A DNA stretch of 64,000 nucleotides from Enterocloster alcoholdehydrogenati (GCF_013282095.1 NZ_BLTJ01000009.1:123345-187344); one strand, 5' to 3'; shown: positions 29,025 to 38,299, numbered from the stretch's first letter. Translations and numbers: made by a program. The notes: a model not told the origin generated them from the sequence alone.

Positions 29025-29072
29025 AGGAGCACCTCCTTATTTAGTTTTCATTGTACGAAATACAACATACTA

Positions 29073-29101
29073 ATTTTATACTTTTTTCATAAAGGTGTCA
29101 A
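29073..29101 (-). promoter_or_regulatory. promoter of rny
   Basis: On the minus strand there is TTGACA (29096-29101), a 17-nt spacer and TAAAAT (29073-29078), about 50 bases before the rny ATG. Confidence 0.65.
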
Positions 29102-29224
29102 GTGGATTCCCGGTTAGTTTCTACAATTCGTATCAGCCTTTTCTTTCAGACCGCCTATCCTGTCATAAATCTTATAGACAGTTATTTAAACAAAACCACA
29201 GGAAGCCTGTTTAACAGACCATAT

Positions 29225-29845
29225 TTACTCCTCCCAATCATTTTCCTGAGCCATCTCCATTGCCTTGCGGATCACATCATAGGAAAAACCGCGCCGGCCC
29301 AGATAGGCGGCAGTACGCTGGCGCTCCCTGGGATCTTTCAGGGAGCTGGAACGCAGACGCTTTCTCAGAAGATTAGCGGCAGCAGCCAGATCATCCTGGG
29401 GATTTTCCTCCAGAATACGGGCAATCTCTTCCCGGTCTACCCCTTTTTGCTGCAGCTCATAGACCATCTGACGGCGGCTTTTTCTGGCTTTGTTGGCATG
29501 GATAAAATTCTCCGTATAGGCCGCATCATCTACAAAGCGGTACTCTCCCAGAAAATCCATCACCCGCCGGATCACCTCTGGAGGATATCCGTCTTTTGTA
29601 AGCTTTCTCTCCATCTGGGCCTTCGTTCTTCCCTGAGCCTGGAGAAGATAGAGCGCGCGTTCCCTGGCTCTGGGCATCAGCACTTCTTCTACAATCTGAC
29701 GGTAAACGGCCTTCGGCAGTTCCTTCCCATCCTCAATATGAAACTTCTCCTGTTCTCCCCTGTATAAAACAAAGGCAAAGCCCTCCTCTTCCAGAAGGAC
29801 TTTGCACTTTCTTTTGTCAACAGAGGTCACTTCTGTGACCATCAT
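29225..29845 (-). CDS. recX: regulatory protein RecX
   Basis: Modulator of RecA filaments, 206 residues. It is made of short three-helix repeats: [44 protein letters not shown] and [18 protein letters not shown] are typical RecX segments. Its ATG overlaps the recA stop codon (ATGA), with GAGG just upstream, so translation is coupled to recA. It is therefore expected to share the SOS-controlled recA promoter. Confidence 0.92.
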   Translation of the reverse strand: MMVTEVTSVDKRKCKVLLEEEGFAFVLYRGEQEKFHIEDGKELPKAVYRQIVEEVLMPRARERALYLLQAQGRTKAQMERKLTKDGYPPEVIRRVMDFLGEYRFVDDAAYTENFIHANKARKSRRQMVYELQQKGVDREEIARILEENPQDDLAAAANLLRKRLRSSSLKDPRERQRTAAYLGRRGFSYDVIRKAMEMAQENDWEE

Positions 29846-31002
29846 ACCTCATTATCCTCGACAGGTTCTGCAACCGGTCCTTCTTTTTCCTCTCCTGCGA
29901 TCGGAGCGGTGCCTTTGGTCTTTGCCTCGGCCTCAGCCGCCTTCTTGGCCTCCGCTTCAGCTGCCTCCGCTCCCGGAAGCTGGTATTTTACACGTACCAG
30001 GGCCTCAATCTCTGCACAGATAGCCGGATGCTCTGCCAGATACTGCTTCGCATTCTCACGCCCCTGACCGATCTTGGAACTGCCGTACGCAAACCATGCG
30101 CCGCTTTTCTCCACGATATTTTCCTTTACCGCCAGATCCAGAATATCCCCTGTCTTGGAAATGCCCTTACCGAACATAATGTCAAACTCAGCCTCCTTAA
30201 AAGGCGGAGCGATCTTGTTCTTTACTACCTTTACACGGACTCTGTTGCCTACTACGTCTCCCCCCTGCTTCAACGTCTCAATTCGGCGCACATCCATGCG
30301 GACTGAAGCGTAAAACTTTAACGCGCGGCCTCCGGTAGTCACCTCCGGGCTTCCAAACATAACGCCAACCTTCTCACGGAGCTGATTGATAAAGATCACC
30401 ACGCAGTTTGACTTACTGATGATCGCAGTCAGCTTACGCAGGGCCTGAGACATAAGGCGGGCCTGAAGGCCTACGTGGGAGTCGCCCATCTCACCGTCGA
30501 TCTCAGCCTTGGGAACCAGAGCAGCAACTGAGTCCACGATTACAATATCCACGGCGCCGGAACGCACCATCGTCTCTGTGATCTCCAGCGCCTGTTCTCC
30601 GTTATCCGGCTGGGAAATATAAAGATTGTCGATATCAACGCCGATGCTGCGGGCGTACACAGGATCCAGTGCGTGTTCCGCATCAATAAAGCCTGCGATG
30701 CCGCCTCTTTTCTGAACCTCTGATACCATATGAAGAGCTACTGTCGTCTTACCGGATGACTCGGGGCCGTATACCTCAATGATCCTTCCCTTTGGCACGC
30801 CGCCCAGTCCCAGGGCGATATCGAGACTGATGGAGCCAGTGGGAACAGTCTCTATATTCATATTCACGCCGGATTCCCCCAGCTTCATCACAGATCCCTT
30901 GCCATACGCCTTCTCAATCTGAGTCAGCGCCGCATCCAGGGCCTTCATCTTCTCTTCCTTGTTCATATCTCTGTTGACGGTCATCTTTTCTTCTTTGCCC
31001 AT
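29842..31002 (-). CDS. recA: recombinase RecA
   Basis: DNA strand-exchange protein and LexA co-protease (386 residues). Walker A is GPESSGKTT, Walker [24 protein letters not shown] loop 1 has [12 protein letters not shown], and the MAW-like segment is [26 protein letters not shown]. The C-terminus ends in an acidic, Ala/Lys/Glu-rich tail (about 345-386) a little longer than average. AGGAGGAG precedes the ATG. recX overlaps its end. A LexA-type operator lies at the promoter. Confidence 0.98.
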   Translation of the reverse strand: MGKEEKMTVNRDMNKEEKMKALDAALTQIEKAYGKGSVMKLGESGVNMNIETVPTGSISLDIALGLGGVPKGRIIEVYGPESSGKTTVALHMVSEVQKRGGIAGFIDAEHALDPVYARSIGVDIDNLYISQPDNGEQALEITETMVRSGAVDIVIVDSVAALVPKAEIDGEMGDSHVGLQARLMSQALRKLTAIISKSNCVVIFINQLREKVGVMFGSPEVTTGGRALKFYASVRMDVRRIETLKQGGDVVGNRVRVKVVKNKIAPPFKEAEFDIMFGKGISKTGDILDLAVKENIVEKSGAWFAYGSSKIGQGRENAKQYLAEHPAICAEIEALVRVKYQLPGAEAAEAEAKKAAEAEAKTKGTAPIAGEEKEGPVAEPVEDNEV

Positions 31003-31031
31003 ATTCTCCTCCTAATGGAATCTGTCTGTCC

Positions 31032-31059
31032 GCCTGATACCGGTATATACCGGAGGCGA
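31032..31059 (-). promoter_or_regulatory. recA leader hairpin
   Basis: The 5' untranslated region can fold CGCCT...AGGCG with an inner CCGG/CCGG stem and a one-sided bulge. No U-run follows. Role unknown; it may stabilise the transcript. Confidence 0.35.
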
Positions 31060-31068
31060 TTTTTTCTC

Positions 31069-31121
31069 CGAACAAACGTTCTATTAAATATAATCATAGT
31101 ATAGATCCGCCCAAATGTCAA
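31069..31121 (-). promoter_or_regulatory. recA promoter with LexA (SOS) box
   Basis: On the minus strand there is TTGACA (31116-31121), a 17-nt spacer and TATGAT (31093-31098). CGAACAAACGTTCT (31069-31082, plus strand reading) follows. It fits the Gram-positive SOS consensus CGAACRNRYGTTYG at all but the last base and sits at about +4 to +17, suited to LexA repression. Confidence 0.85.
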
Positions 31122-31400
31122 CTGTATTTTTCAAAATCTCGGCAAAGCCTGGGAAGCCTCTTACATAAACGCCGGCAGACAGATTCATAGAAGATCCCTG
31201 GGAGAATATGGATCATGAAGCGGTATATCTGCCGGTAACAGCCTATCAATACGGTAACTCCGGGACGAATGCCCTGTCACAGATGTTTCCATCCAAAGAC
31301 CGGGCTTTCCCCGGATCTGACAAACTTGCAGGACGAATACCTGCGGGAACAGTTTCAGAATAGCACAGATCCAGACATTTAGCAAGAACCGCCGTGGAAC
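31122..31400. other. 279-base interval without a supported gene
   Basis: This lies between the recA promoter and the acyltransferase stop. A plus-strand frame from ATG 31208 to TAG 31363 (51 codons, beginning MDHEAVYLPVTAYQYG) has codon usage like the neighbouring genes. It has only a poorly spaced GGAG and no recognised family. It may be a gene remnant; I do not call it. Confidence 0.3.
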
Positions 31401-32516
31401 TTATCTTCCTCTTCCACCGGACAGCAAACCATAGATCCCCGGCATAAAGCGTTTCATAAAATTCCCCAGCCCCCAGGTGACCGCCAGCACAAGAACCGGC
31501 ATCGCCACAAACATAGCCAGGGCGCTGCCGGCCCCCTCAGGCAGGAGAAGGGCCCCCAGCTTGTTAAACAGACGCACCCACGGAAAATGAATGGCGTACA
31601 TAAAAAAGCTGTTCTTTACCAGATCATCAGCCGCTGGAAACGGAATGAAGCGAATTGCCCACACGGCGATACAGACGCCCCAGAAACGGATCAGAACTGT
31701 ATGGAACGGCAGCTGATAAAACACTGCACCCGGACGTCCGCTGAACCACAAAAATGCACCGTAAACCGCCAGCAGGACCGGCGCAAAAAACACCCCCTCC
31801 ACAGACCCTTCCTGCGCATTCCATCCTGACGGCCGCCTTTCCAGAACATTTCCCCACCGTTCACGGCCAATGGCCAAAAAAGCGGCCGCAGAATAGTAAA
31901 AAAGCGCGTCCAGATTCAGATATGGCAGACTCCAGCCCTTCCACAGCCCCAAAAGCAAAAGAGCCAGAAACAGCGTCCCAATAAGAGTCCTGCGAAGCAC
32001 TGCATATAAAACCGGCGCAAGAGCGATCAGAAGGATCAGCTGGAAAAGATACCAGAACACTGGATTATAACGGTAGCGCACCACTGCTGCCAGGAGCTCC
32101 TCTCCGTTAAAAGGCACCGGCTCCCTTCCGATGATCCGCTCTGCCGCCTGGATACGGGTGACGATCACATAGGCCATGTAATAAAGGAAATTCCAGACCA
32201 CATAGGGGATCAGGATGCTCTTAATCCGGGAGTTCCATTTTCCCGCCAGACTTTTTATATGGAAATTTCTATAAAATAAATACGCCGAGATCATAAAAAA
32301 TCCCGGTACGGCGATCTGTCCCAGCTGATCCGCTCCCATGTGCTCCAGGCGCTGCGCTGCCTCCATTCCTTCTGTACCTTTGGCAAACAGATCCACATTC
32401 GGGGAGTGAACCCACACCACCAGAAGGCTGAAGAAGAAACTGAGCCAGGACACCCGGTTTCTAAACCATGCCTCATCTGCCCCAGCCGCGGAACCCTTTT
32501 CCGGTCTTTCCTCCAT
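31401..32516 (-). CDS. membrane acyltransferase 3 family protein
   Basis: Polytopic membrane protein of about 371 residues with some nine to ten hydrophobic segments. The first (VSWLSFFFSLLVVWVHSPNV) carries the family-type catalytic His region near residue 35. Later segments include QIAVPGFFMISAYLFYRNF, IPYVVWNFLYYMAYV and NSFFMYAIHFPWVRLFNKL. Acyltransferase-3 proteins acylate sugars of the cell surface; the substrate here is unknown. ATG 32516 is preferred to the longer frame (to 32609) because AGGAG lies upstream and the extension is hydrophilic and uncharacteristic. It lies 111 bases downstream of prs. Confidence 0.82.
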   Translation of the reverse strand: MEERPEKGSAAGADEAWFRNRVSWLSFFFSLLVVWVHSPNVDLFAKGTEGMEAAQRLEHMGADQLGQIAVPGFFMISAYLFYRNFHIKSLAGKWNSRIKSILIPYVVWNFLYYMAYVIVTRIQAAERIIGREPVPFNGEELLAAVVRYRYNPVFWYLFQLILLIALAPVLYAVLRRTLIGTLFLALLLLGLWKGWSLPYLNLDALFYYSAAAFLAIGRERWGNVLERRPSGWNAQEGSVEGVFFAPVLLAVYGAFLWFSGRPGAVFYQLPFHTVLIRFWGVCIAVWAIRFIPFPAADDLVKNSFFMYAIHFPWVRLFNKLGALLLPEGAGSALAMFVAMPVLVLAVTWGLGNFMKRFMPGIYGLLSGGRGR

Positions 32517-32627
32517 TTTCTTCCACTCCTGTTCTCCGATTTTCTGAAAATACCTGAGCTGTCCAAAACCGACAAAAGGCCGCTTCCTGCCGGAAACAGC
32601 CCTTTGCATACGCTTATATTAAACCCA

Positions 32628-33797
32628 TCAGCTTCTGTACTGCGCCAAAAGACGGTTAATACGGCTGGTAGGCGTCAGAAGCTCGCTTAAGGAAGCGTCA
32701 TGGTTCAGATTATCGATGATAAGGGCAATATACTTGCTCATATCCACATTGATGTAGTAAGGACGCTGCAGCAGATCCGGAGTCTGGTATACCAGATTGG
32801 TTGTCAGGATCCGGTCAATAAATCCGTTCTCATAATATTCGTCAAATTTTGCAAGGCCATTGGTAAAAAGACCGAAGGTAGAGCAGATAAATACCTTTCT
32901 CGCCTTTCTTCTCTTTAACTCCTTTGCCACATCCTGCATACTCTCACCGGATGAAATCATATCGTCAATAATCAGCACATCCTTGCCCTCTACGCTGGAG
33001 CCGAGGAACTCGTGGGCCACGATTGGGTTTCTTCCATTTTCGATCCTGGTGTAATCACGGCGCTTATAGAACATACCCATATCCAGTCCCAGCATATTTG
33101 CAAAGTAGATCGCGCGGCCGGTACCACCCTCGTCCGGGCTTATAACCATCATATGATCGCTGTCGATTTTTAAATCAGGTTCATTTTTCAGCAGGTGCTT
33201 TAAAAACTGATAAATCGGCTGAACCGTCTCAAAGCCCTTTAAGTGGATGGCGTTCTGCACTCTGGGGTCATGGGCATCAAAAGTGATGATATTCTCCACA
33301 CCCATATTTACCAGTTCCTTTAAGCCCAGGGCGCAGTCCAGGGACTCCCGGCGGGAACGCTTATGCTGACGGCTCTCATAGAGAAACGGCATGATCACAT
33401 TGATCCTGCGGGCCTTTCCTGCCGCTGCAGCGATAATACGCTTTAAATCCTGAAAATGATCGTCGGGAGACATATGGTTGGTCATACCAAACAGAGAGTA
33501 GGTCAGACTGTAATTGCACACATCCACCATAATATAAAGATCGTCCCCGCGGACAGACTCTTCCACAATGCCTTTTCCCTCGCCGGAACCAAATCTTGGT
33601 GTGGCGGCATTGATAATATAAGAATCTCTCTGATAGCCTGTAAAGGCAATGGTAGACTTGTGCTCACTCTCCCGCTCCCGTCTCCAGTCCACCAGATACC
33701 TGTCCACTTTATTTCCAAGGTCGGTGCAGCTCTTTAAGGGGATCAGCCCAAGAGGGCCGACCGGAATGGTCTCAATGACTTTCTCTTCGTATAACAT
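32628..33797 (-). CDS. prs: ribose-phosphate pyrophosphokinase
   Basis: PRPP synthetase, transferring pyrophosphate from ATP to ribose 5-phosphate for nucleotide, His and Trp synthesis. At 389 residues it is longer than the classical 315-residue enzyme, with extra N-terminal sequence and insertions. The key parts are present: VIMPFLYESRQHKRSRRESL in the flexible region, ITFDAHDPRVQNAI, VISPDEGGTGRA, and the PRPP-binding loop DVLIIDDMISSGES (about 270-283). A clear AGGAGG fixes the start. Long forms like this are familiar in Lachnospiraceae-type clostridia (from memory). Confidence 0.93.
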   Translation of the reverse strand: MLYEEKVIETIPVGPLGLIPLKSCTDLGNKVDRYLVDWRRERESEHKSTIAFTGYQRDSYIINAATPRFGSGEGKGIVEESVRGDDLYIMVDVCNYSLTYSLFGMTNHMSPDDHFQDLKRIIAAAAGKARRINVIMPFLYESRQHKRSRRESLDCALGLKELVNMGVENIITFDAHDPRVQNAIHLKGFETVQPIYQFLKHLLKNEPDLKIDSDHMMVISPDEGGTGRAIYFANMLGLDMGMFYKRRDYTRIENGRNPIVAHEFLGSSVEGKDVLIIDDMISSGESMQDVAKELKRRKARKVFICSTFGLFTNGLAKFDEYYENGFIDRILTTNLVYQTPDLLQRPYYINVDMSKYIALIIDNLNHDASLSELLTPTSRINRLLAQYRS

Positions 33798-33909
33798 GAT
33801 CTCTTCATCCTCCTGTTTGCGTTTCCGCTCATTATATATTTTTATACCATTATTATGCGCCTTTCGTCAAGCCAGCCGGCACATCCTCTGAAAAACCGCC
33901 GCGGCCGTC

Positions 33910-34890
33910 TCATTCTCTTTTTAAAAGCCGAATATCTCTTCCATACAAAGGAATGATCCTGTAGCGCATGATCCGTGATGTTACCCGATCCGTATAAGAG
34001 TCGCGCAGCCTGGCAATAGACAGGTTTGTGGAAATGATGGTGGAACGGCTCATATTCATCCGCTCATTGATGCAGTAAAAAAGCTGAGAGGAAGTAAAGC
34101 TGTTGTTTAACTCCGTTCCCAGATCATCAATAATCAGAAGATCACAGTCTAAAATATAACGGTAGGTATCCCGCATATCCTCCGGAGTATCGTAGTCAAA
34201 CTTATTTCTGGAAAACACCTCAAACAAATCTCCGGCTGAAAGATAGATGACCGAATGGCCCGAATCCATCAGCGCCCTGGCGATGCAATTGGTGAGAAAT
34301 GTCTTTCCCACGCCGGTGCTGCCGGTAAAGAGCAGGTTCTCCTTCTTCCGGTCAAAATCCGCCGCAAAATCCATACAGCCTCGAACCACCCGGCGCATAT
34401 AGTCTGCATTAGTCAGTCCGATTTCCGGCAGGATCTCCTGATCATCATAATAGGCATATGACAGATTTCCAAAATTTTCCTGATCCAACACCTGATCCAG
34501 ATTAGACTGGGCGTAGAGAAGCTTCATCTGAGCTTTTAAAAAGCAGTGGCACTTGCGTCCGTCCCTCCAGCCCGTATCCTTACAGTCAGGACAGCGGTAG
34601 TGAAGCTCCAGATAATCGTCCGGGTATCCCTTGGCACGGATCAGAAGCGCCTTCTGCTCCCGCAGGTCCGCCAGTTCTTCCTTGAGCTGGCTTAAAACTC
34701 CGATATCCCCTCCCAGAAGCCTTTTTGCTCCGGCCACAGAACGGCCGGCAATCTCCGCTTCCAGCTCCCTGATGGCCGGAATCTCCTGGTAAATCTCATT
34801 TTTTCTTGCTTCCAGCCGGTGCTGGTTTTCCATCTGCTGTCTGCCGTATTCCCTCATAATGGCGTCGTACTGTGAATTGCTCAATGCCAT
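33910..34890 (-). CDS. DnaI/DnaC-like helicase loader
   Basis: AAA+ primosomal protein of 326 residues that loads the replicative helicase. The N-terminal helical domain (about 1-95) ends in a zinc-binding cluster, CPDCKDTGWRDGRKCHC (about 100-116), a mark of DnaI rather than of IstB proteins. The ATPase has Walker A FTGSTGVGKTFL, Walker B LLIIDDLGTE, sensor 1 IISTNLS and the arginine-finger region DRVTSRIMRY. It lies 64 bases downstream of the DnaD-domain gene, the usual clostridial pairing. It could also be annotated dnaC. Confidence 0.92.
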   Translation of the reverse strand: MALSNSQYDAIMREYGRQQMENQHRLEARKNEIYQEIPAIRELEAEIAGRSVAGAKRLLGGDIGVLSQLKEELADLREQKALLIRAKGYPDDYLELHYRCPDCKDTGWRDGRKCHCFLKAQMKLLYAQSNLDQVLDQENFGNLSYAYYDDQEILPEIGLTNADYMRRVVRGCMDFAADFDRKKENLLFTGSTGVGKTFLTNCIARALMDSGHSVIYLSAGDLFEVFSRNKFDYDTPEDMRDTYRYILDCDLLIIDDLGTELNNSFTSSQLFYCINERMNMSRSTIISTNLSIARLRDSYTDRVTSRIMRYRIIPLYGRDIRLLKRE

Positions 34891-34954
34891 GTTTTTATCT
34901 CCTTCCGGTCAGCAGACGTATTTCCCATCTACGGTCCGTATGTGCCGTCTGCGC

Positions 34955-36112
34955 TTATGTACGGGTTCTTTCACCGCCTACCCATTCCTTTACCTGTTTT
35001 AAGACCAGGGCATCATAATCTGTGTCCCTCTGTTTAAAATTATGGAACTGATTGGGCGTGCCCTTCCTGCCTCCACCTTCCTTTGCCGCACTGTTGTAGC
35101 GTTTCAGACGCGTTTCCTTGTCGCCTCCGTTCTCCTGTATCAGCGCCTGACGTCTGGTATCCATGGCCTTAATATCCTCAAAGCTTTTTACCCCGGCCTT
35201 CTTCCATTCTGTCAGGATCCGATCCGCGTACTGAAAGCTGGGACTGTGGATAGCAGTAATGGTGCGGCTGCAGGCTTCCAGTACGATCTCTCTGGTAAAG
35301 CCGTAATCCTTAAACCACTTGTCGATCAGCGCCTGCTCCGGCAAAGCTGCCTTGCGGCTGTTTATGCCAAAGGCGCGCATCACCGCAAAGGAGTCCTTTG
35401 TATAGGCGGCGCCAAGCTCCCTGGCCTCGTCCGAGGTCTTAATCCCTCTGCCGTGCCAGCTGATAGCCACCGTCTCCAGATACCGCATGGAGGTATGGCC
35501 GTTTTGAGCACAGTATTCCACAAGGTATTCCAAAAGCTCACTGCTCATGCCCAGTCCCTCATACAGATAAGCAAACACCTGACAGTCTCTGGGGGTAAAT
35601 ACCTTATTCATATATTTCTGTGCAATATACAGCAGCTGGGAAAAATCCTCATCCCCGCAGAGCCGGTTTACCTGGGCGGCGGAGTATACAGGAACCTCCC
35701 CCTCTCCGGCCGTCTCTTCCCTCCGCTCTCCCGTCAGGGATGGAGACGGCGCCACAGCCGCAGCTGATTCTATGGCATTTTCTGAGGCAGCAGGCCTGGG
35801 GGGACACGCTTTCTGTTCCTGAAGACCCGCCCGTTCTGGCTGCCTTCCCTCTGCCGCGCCGGTCTCTTTAGGAGAATCGCCCGAAAGGATTCCCAGTTTT
35901 TCCCAGTAACTCACAGCCCTGCGCACATCGGATTCCGTATGATCCAGCGCATCCGCAATGGCTTCGATGGTAATCTCCTCTCCCTGGTGGCGAAGGATAT
36001 ACAGATATACCTTTACATATTCCCCATTGGCCCCGGCCATATACCGGTCAATAAATTCATCTGCCACAGCTGTAGCCGGAACGCTCCAGCGGTCCTTCCA
36101 GGTCATCCCCAT
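34955..36112 (-). CDS. DnaD/DnaB-domain replication initiation protein
   Basis: Primosome protein of 385 residues. An N-terminal winged-helix-like domain (about 10-75: FIDRYMAGANGEYVKVYLYI, TIEAIADALDHTESDVRRAVS) is followed by a low-complexity linker (80-145). Two DnaD/DnaB_2 C-terminal modules follow; the second has FAVMRAFGINSRKAALPEQ and SFQYADRILTEWKKAGVKS. It acts with DnaA and DnaI in loading helicase at the origin. The frame reaches a GTG at 36121, but AGGAG overlaps that codon and is 8 nt from ATG 36112, the chosen start. The upstream region carries DnaA-box-like repeats. Confidence 0.9.
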   Translation of the reverse strand: MGMTWKDRWSVPATAVADEFIDRYMAGANGEYVKVYLYILRHQGEEITIEAIADALDHTESDVRRAVSYWEKLGILSGDSPKETGAAEGRQPERAGLQEQKACPPRPAASENAIESAAAVAPSPSLTGERREETAGEGEVPVYSAAQVNRLCGDEDFSQLLYIAQKYMNKVFTPRDCQVFAYLYEGLGMSSELLEYLVEYCAQNGHTSMRYLETVAISWHGRGIKTSDEARELGAAYTKDSFAVMRAFGINSRKAALPEQALIDKWFKDYGFTREIVLEACSRTITAIHSPSFQYADRILTEWKKAGVKSFEDIKAMDTRRQALIQENGGDKETRLKRYNSAAKEGGGRKGTPNQFHNFKQRDTDYDALVLKQVKEWVGGERTRT

Positions 36113-36248
36113 GTTTTCCACTCCTTACTGCTGTCATTCCCCGTTTTTTGGCCTGTACGGGCCATTTCAGAGCATTCGGGGCGTATTGTGGCCAGTATAT
36201 CATATCCGTTTGGAAAAGAAAATAGGTCTCTGTTTCCACCATCCATTC

Positions 36249-36430
36249 TGTGGATATTGTTGATATTGTGGAAAAGTTATTTTTCCATCCCGCCTCTTTT
36301 CCCCGACATCGCCATTTTTCCGCATAAAACCTCATGTTCTGAGTTCCTGCAGCACTCTGACTCCTCCCGTGGATCATCCACAATTTTTTTGCGCATATAG
36401 TGTTGAAAACTATGTGGATATTGTGGATAA
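36249..36430 (-). promoter_or_regulatory. cluster of six DnaA-box-like 9-mers upstream of dnaD-dnaI
   Basis: Read on the plus strand: TGTGGATAT (36249), TGTTGATAT (36258) and TGTGGAAAA (36267) form a direct head-to-tail array. TCATCCACA (36374) lies in the opposite orientation, and TGTGGATAT (36413) and TGTGGATAA (36422) are again abutting. The last is a perfect DnaA box (TTATCCACA reversed); the others differ by one or two bases. They fill the 318-base gap between murC and the dnaD gene, where no gene is seen. This suggests DnaA control of the primosome operon or a DnaA-binding locus. Confidence 0.65.
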
Positions 36431-37816
36431 CTACAGTCCCAGGAGCTTTTCTCCCACTTTTACAATATCTCCGGCCCCCATAGTTATCAACAGGTCACCG
36501 TTTATACAATGTTCCAAAATAAATGTTTCGATCTCGTCAAAAGACGGAATGTAATGAACACTGACCCCCATATTTTCCAGACGGCTGGCAATATCAGCCG
36601 AGCTCACCCCTAACGTATTCGTCTCTCTGGCGGCATAGATATCTGCCAGTATCACCTCATCCGCTCCGGAAAGGGCATCGGCAAATTCGTCCAGAAATGC
36701 TTTGGTCCGGGTATAGGTGTGAGGCTGGAATACGCACCAGAGACGCTTATGAGGATAATTTTTGGCCGCAGCCAGAGTAGCCCGGATCTCCTGGGGATGG
36801 TGGGCGTAATCGTCAATGATGGTGACACCGCCGATCTCACCCTTTTTCTCAAATCTCCGGTCTGTCCCTGTAAACGTTTTAAGCCCCGCCATAACAGCAT
36901 CAAATCCCATTCCCAGCTCCATGGAAACGGCAATCGCCGCCAGAGAATTGTATACATTATGCTCGCCGGCAACGCCCAGAGTAATACGGTTTACGATCTC
37001 CCCCTGCACCACCAGATCGTAAGAAGGTCTGGCAAAGGCATCATATGTGATATTCTGAGCCGTATAATCGCTGGAGGCCTCCTTTCCAAAAGTGACTACC
37101 CGGCATTTTAAGCCATTTGTAAGCTCCTCCATCCGGTCAATATCGCGGTTCACCACCAGAAGCCCTCCTGCTGGAAGCTTCTCTGCGAAGAGACGGAACG
37201 AACGGCGGATATCCTCAATATCCTTAAAGAAATCCAGATGATCCTCCTCGATATTCAAAATAACCTCTACCGTGGGGCTAAAGGATAAAAAGCTGTTGGT
37301 ATACTCGCAGGCCTCTGTAACAAAAAGCTCCGGCCCGCCTACCCGGATGTTTCCTCCGATATCCCGGAGGATGCCTCCTACGGAGATCGTAGGATCTGCC
37401 TGGCCTGCCAGAAGGATGTCTGTAATCATGGAGGTAGTGGTAGTTTTTCCATGGGTGCCGGAAACCGCCACGGACTGTTTATAGTTGCGCATCATCTCCC
37501 CAAGAAGCTGCGCCCGTGTAAGCTCGGGTATGGACTTTGCCCGGACGGCCAAAAGCTCCGGATTATCATCGTGGATCGCCGCTGTGTATACTGCCACACT
37601 GATTCCCGGCTCCGCCTCGATGTTAGCGGCCCGCTGTCCGTAACAGATCCTTGCCCCCTTCTCCTCCAGGCGCTTTGTCAGCTCTGTCTCATGGGCGTCA
37701 GAACCGGACACGGTAAATCCCTCTTCCAAAAGGATCTCAGCCAGGCCGCTCATACTGATGCCTCCGATCCCGATAAAATGAATATGCTCTGGTTTATTAA
37801 AATCTATCTGATACAT
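36431..37816 (-). CDS. murC: UDP-N-acetylmuramate--L-alanine ligase
   Basis: Cytoplasmic peptidoglycan precursor ligase of 461 residues adding L-Ala to UDP-MurNAc with ATP. It shows the N-terminal nucleotide loop HFIGIGGISMSGLAEILL, P-loop SGTHGKTTTTSMITDIL (about 110-125) and central-domain NIEEDHLDFF. The C-terminal Mur ligase domain has IIDDYAHHPQEIRATL and VFQPHTYTRTKAF. The open frame begins 52 codons earlier, but ATG 37816 (MYQIDFNKPEHIHFIG) matches the family and follows AAAGGAA. Confidence 0.96.
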   Translation of the reverse strand: MYQIDFNKPEHIHFIGIGGISMSGLAEILLEEGFTVSGSDAHETELTKRLEEKGARICYGQRAANIEAEPGISVAVYTAAIHDDNPELLAVRAKSIPELTRAQLLGEMMRNYKQSVAVSGTHGKTTTTSMITDILLAGQADPTISVGGILRDIGGNIRVGGPELFVTEACEYTNSFLSFSPTVEVILNIEEDHLDFFKDIEDIRRSFRLFAEKLPAGGLLVVNRDIDRMEELTNGLKCRVVTFGKEASSDYTAQNITYDAFARPSYDLVVQGEIVNRITLGVAGEHNVYNSLAAIAVSMELGMGFDAVMAGLKTFTGTDRRFEKKGEIGGVTIIDDYAHHPQEIRATLAAAKNYPHKRLWCVFQPHTYTRTKAFLDEFADALSGADEVILADIYAARETNTLGVSSADIASRLENMGVSVHYIPSFDEIETFILEHCINGDLLITMGAGDIVKVGEKLLGL

Positions 37817-37901
37817 ATATTGCTTCCTTTCCCTGTTAAACAGTACCATCCGTAAGCAATACACAGACAGATGGTATGTATGATATGATACTTTCCTTAT
37901 A

Positions 37902-37910
37902 ATTATATCA
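37902..37910 (-). promoter_or_regulatory. extended -10 promoter of murC
   Basis: TGATATAAT on the minus strand (TGN plus a perfect TATAAT, 37902-37907) lies about 85 bases before murC; the -35 is poor. Between it and murC an ACCATC/GATGGT inverted repeat can form. The stretch 37911-38126 up to the divergent queT promoter shows nothing else recognisable. Confidence 0.5.
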
Positions 37911-38126
37911 AAAAACAGGTGAAATGCTATATGAAATTTTACGGCGGTATGCTCCGGCCCTTTATTTACCATATATTACCAAATTTCTCTTAAATCCTGG
38001 TGATTGAAAGAATACACAGTCCGTAGTTGGAAAAATGCAGCACAGACACTGTTTCAGATCATATTAACCGTTTTCCCGAAACTGGTTTTCAGGGAAATCC
38101 AGAAACTGGAGGGGAATTTTTAGGGA

Positions 38127-38155
38127 TTGCATAAATGCGGCGTCAATGCTATACT
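38127..38155 (+). promoter_or_regulatory. promoter of queT
   Basis: TTGCAT (38127-38132), a 17-nt spacer and TATACT (38150-38155) would give a leader of about 138 nt. That leader contains a GAACGG/CCGTTC hairpin and then the preQ1-like aptamer. Confidence 0.55.
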
Positions 38156-38244
38156 AATGTCTGCTGAACGGGAATATTAAGACCGTTCCAGTGTTCATAA
38201 GGTCATAAAAAATCTTGATATACAAGGCTTTTTATCAAAAACGA

Positions 38245-38290
38245 CCGGTGTGTTCGAGACCTTCCACACCTAAAACAAAACTAAAGGAGA
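38245..38290 (+). promoter_or_regulatory. preQ1-I-like riboswitch
   Basis: The stem GGTGTG/CACACC (38247-38252 with 38265-38270) encloses the loop TTCGAGACCTTC. It is followed by an A-rich tail ending ACTAAAGGAG (38271-38290). The loop start TTCNAG and the tail AAAACTAA are marks of the preQ1-I class. The loop CCTT can also pair with AAGG of the ribosome binding site, which suggests translational control. Position directly before a QueT gene strongly supports the call. Confidence 0.78.
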
Positions 38291-38299
38291 AAACACAAT

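Noticed and set aside
36113..36430. Chromosomal origin of replication
   Set aside because: DnaA-like boxes are present, but there is no dnaA/dnaN, no clear AT-rich unwinding element and no GC-skew evidence here; a regulatory cluster is the safer reading.
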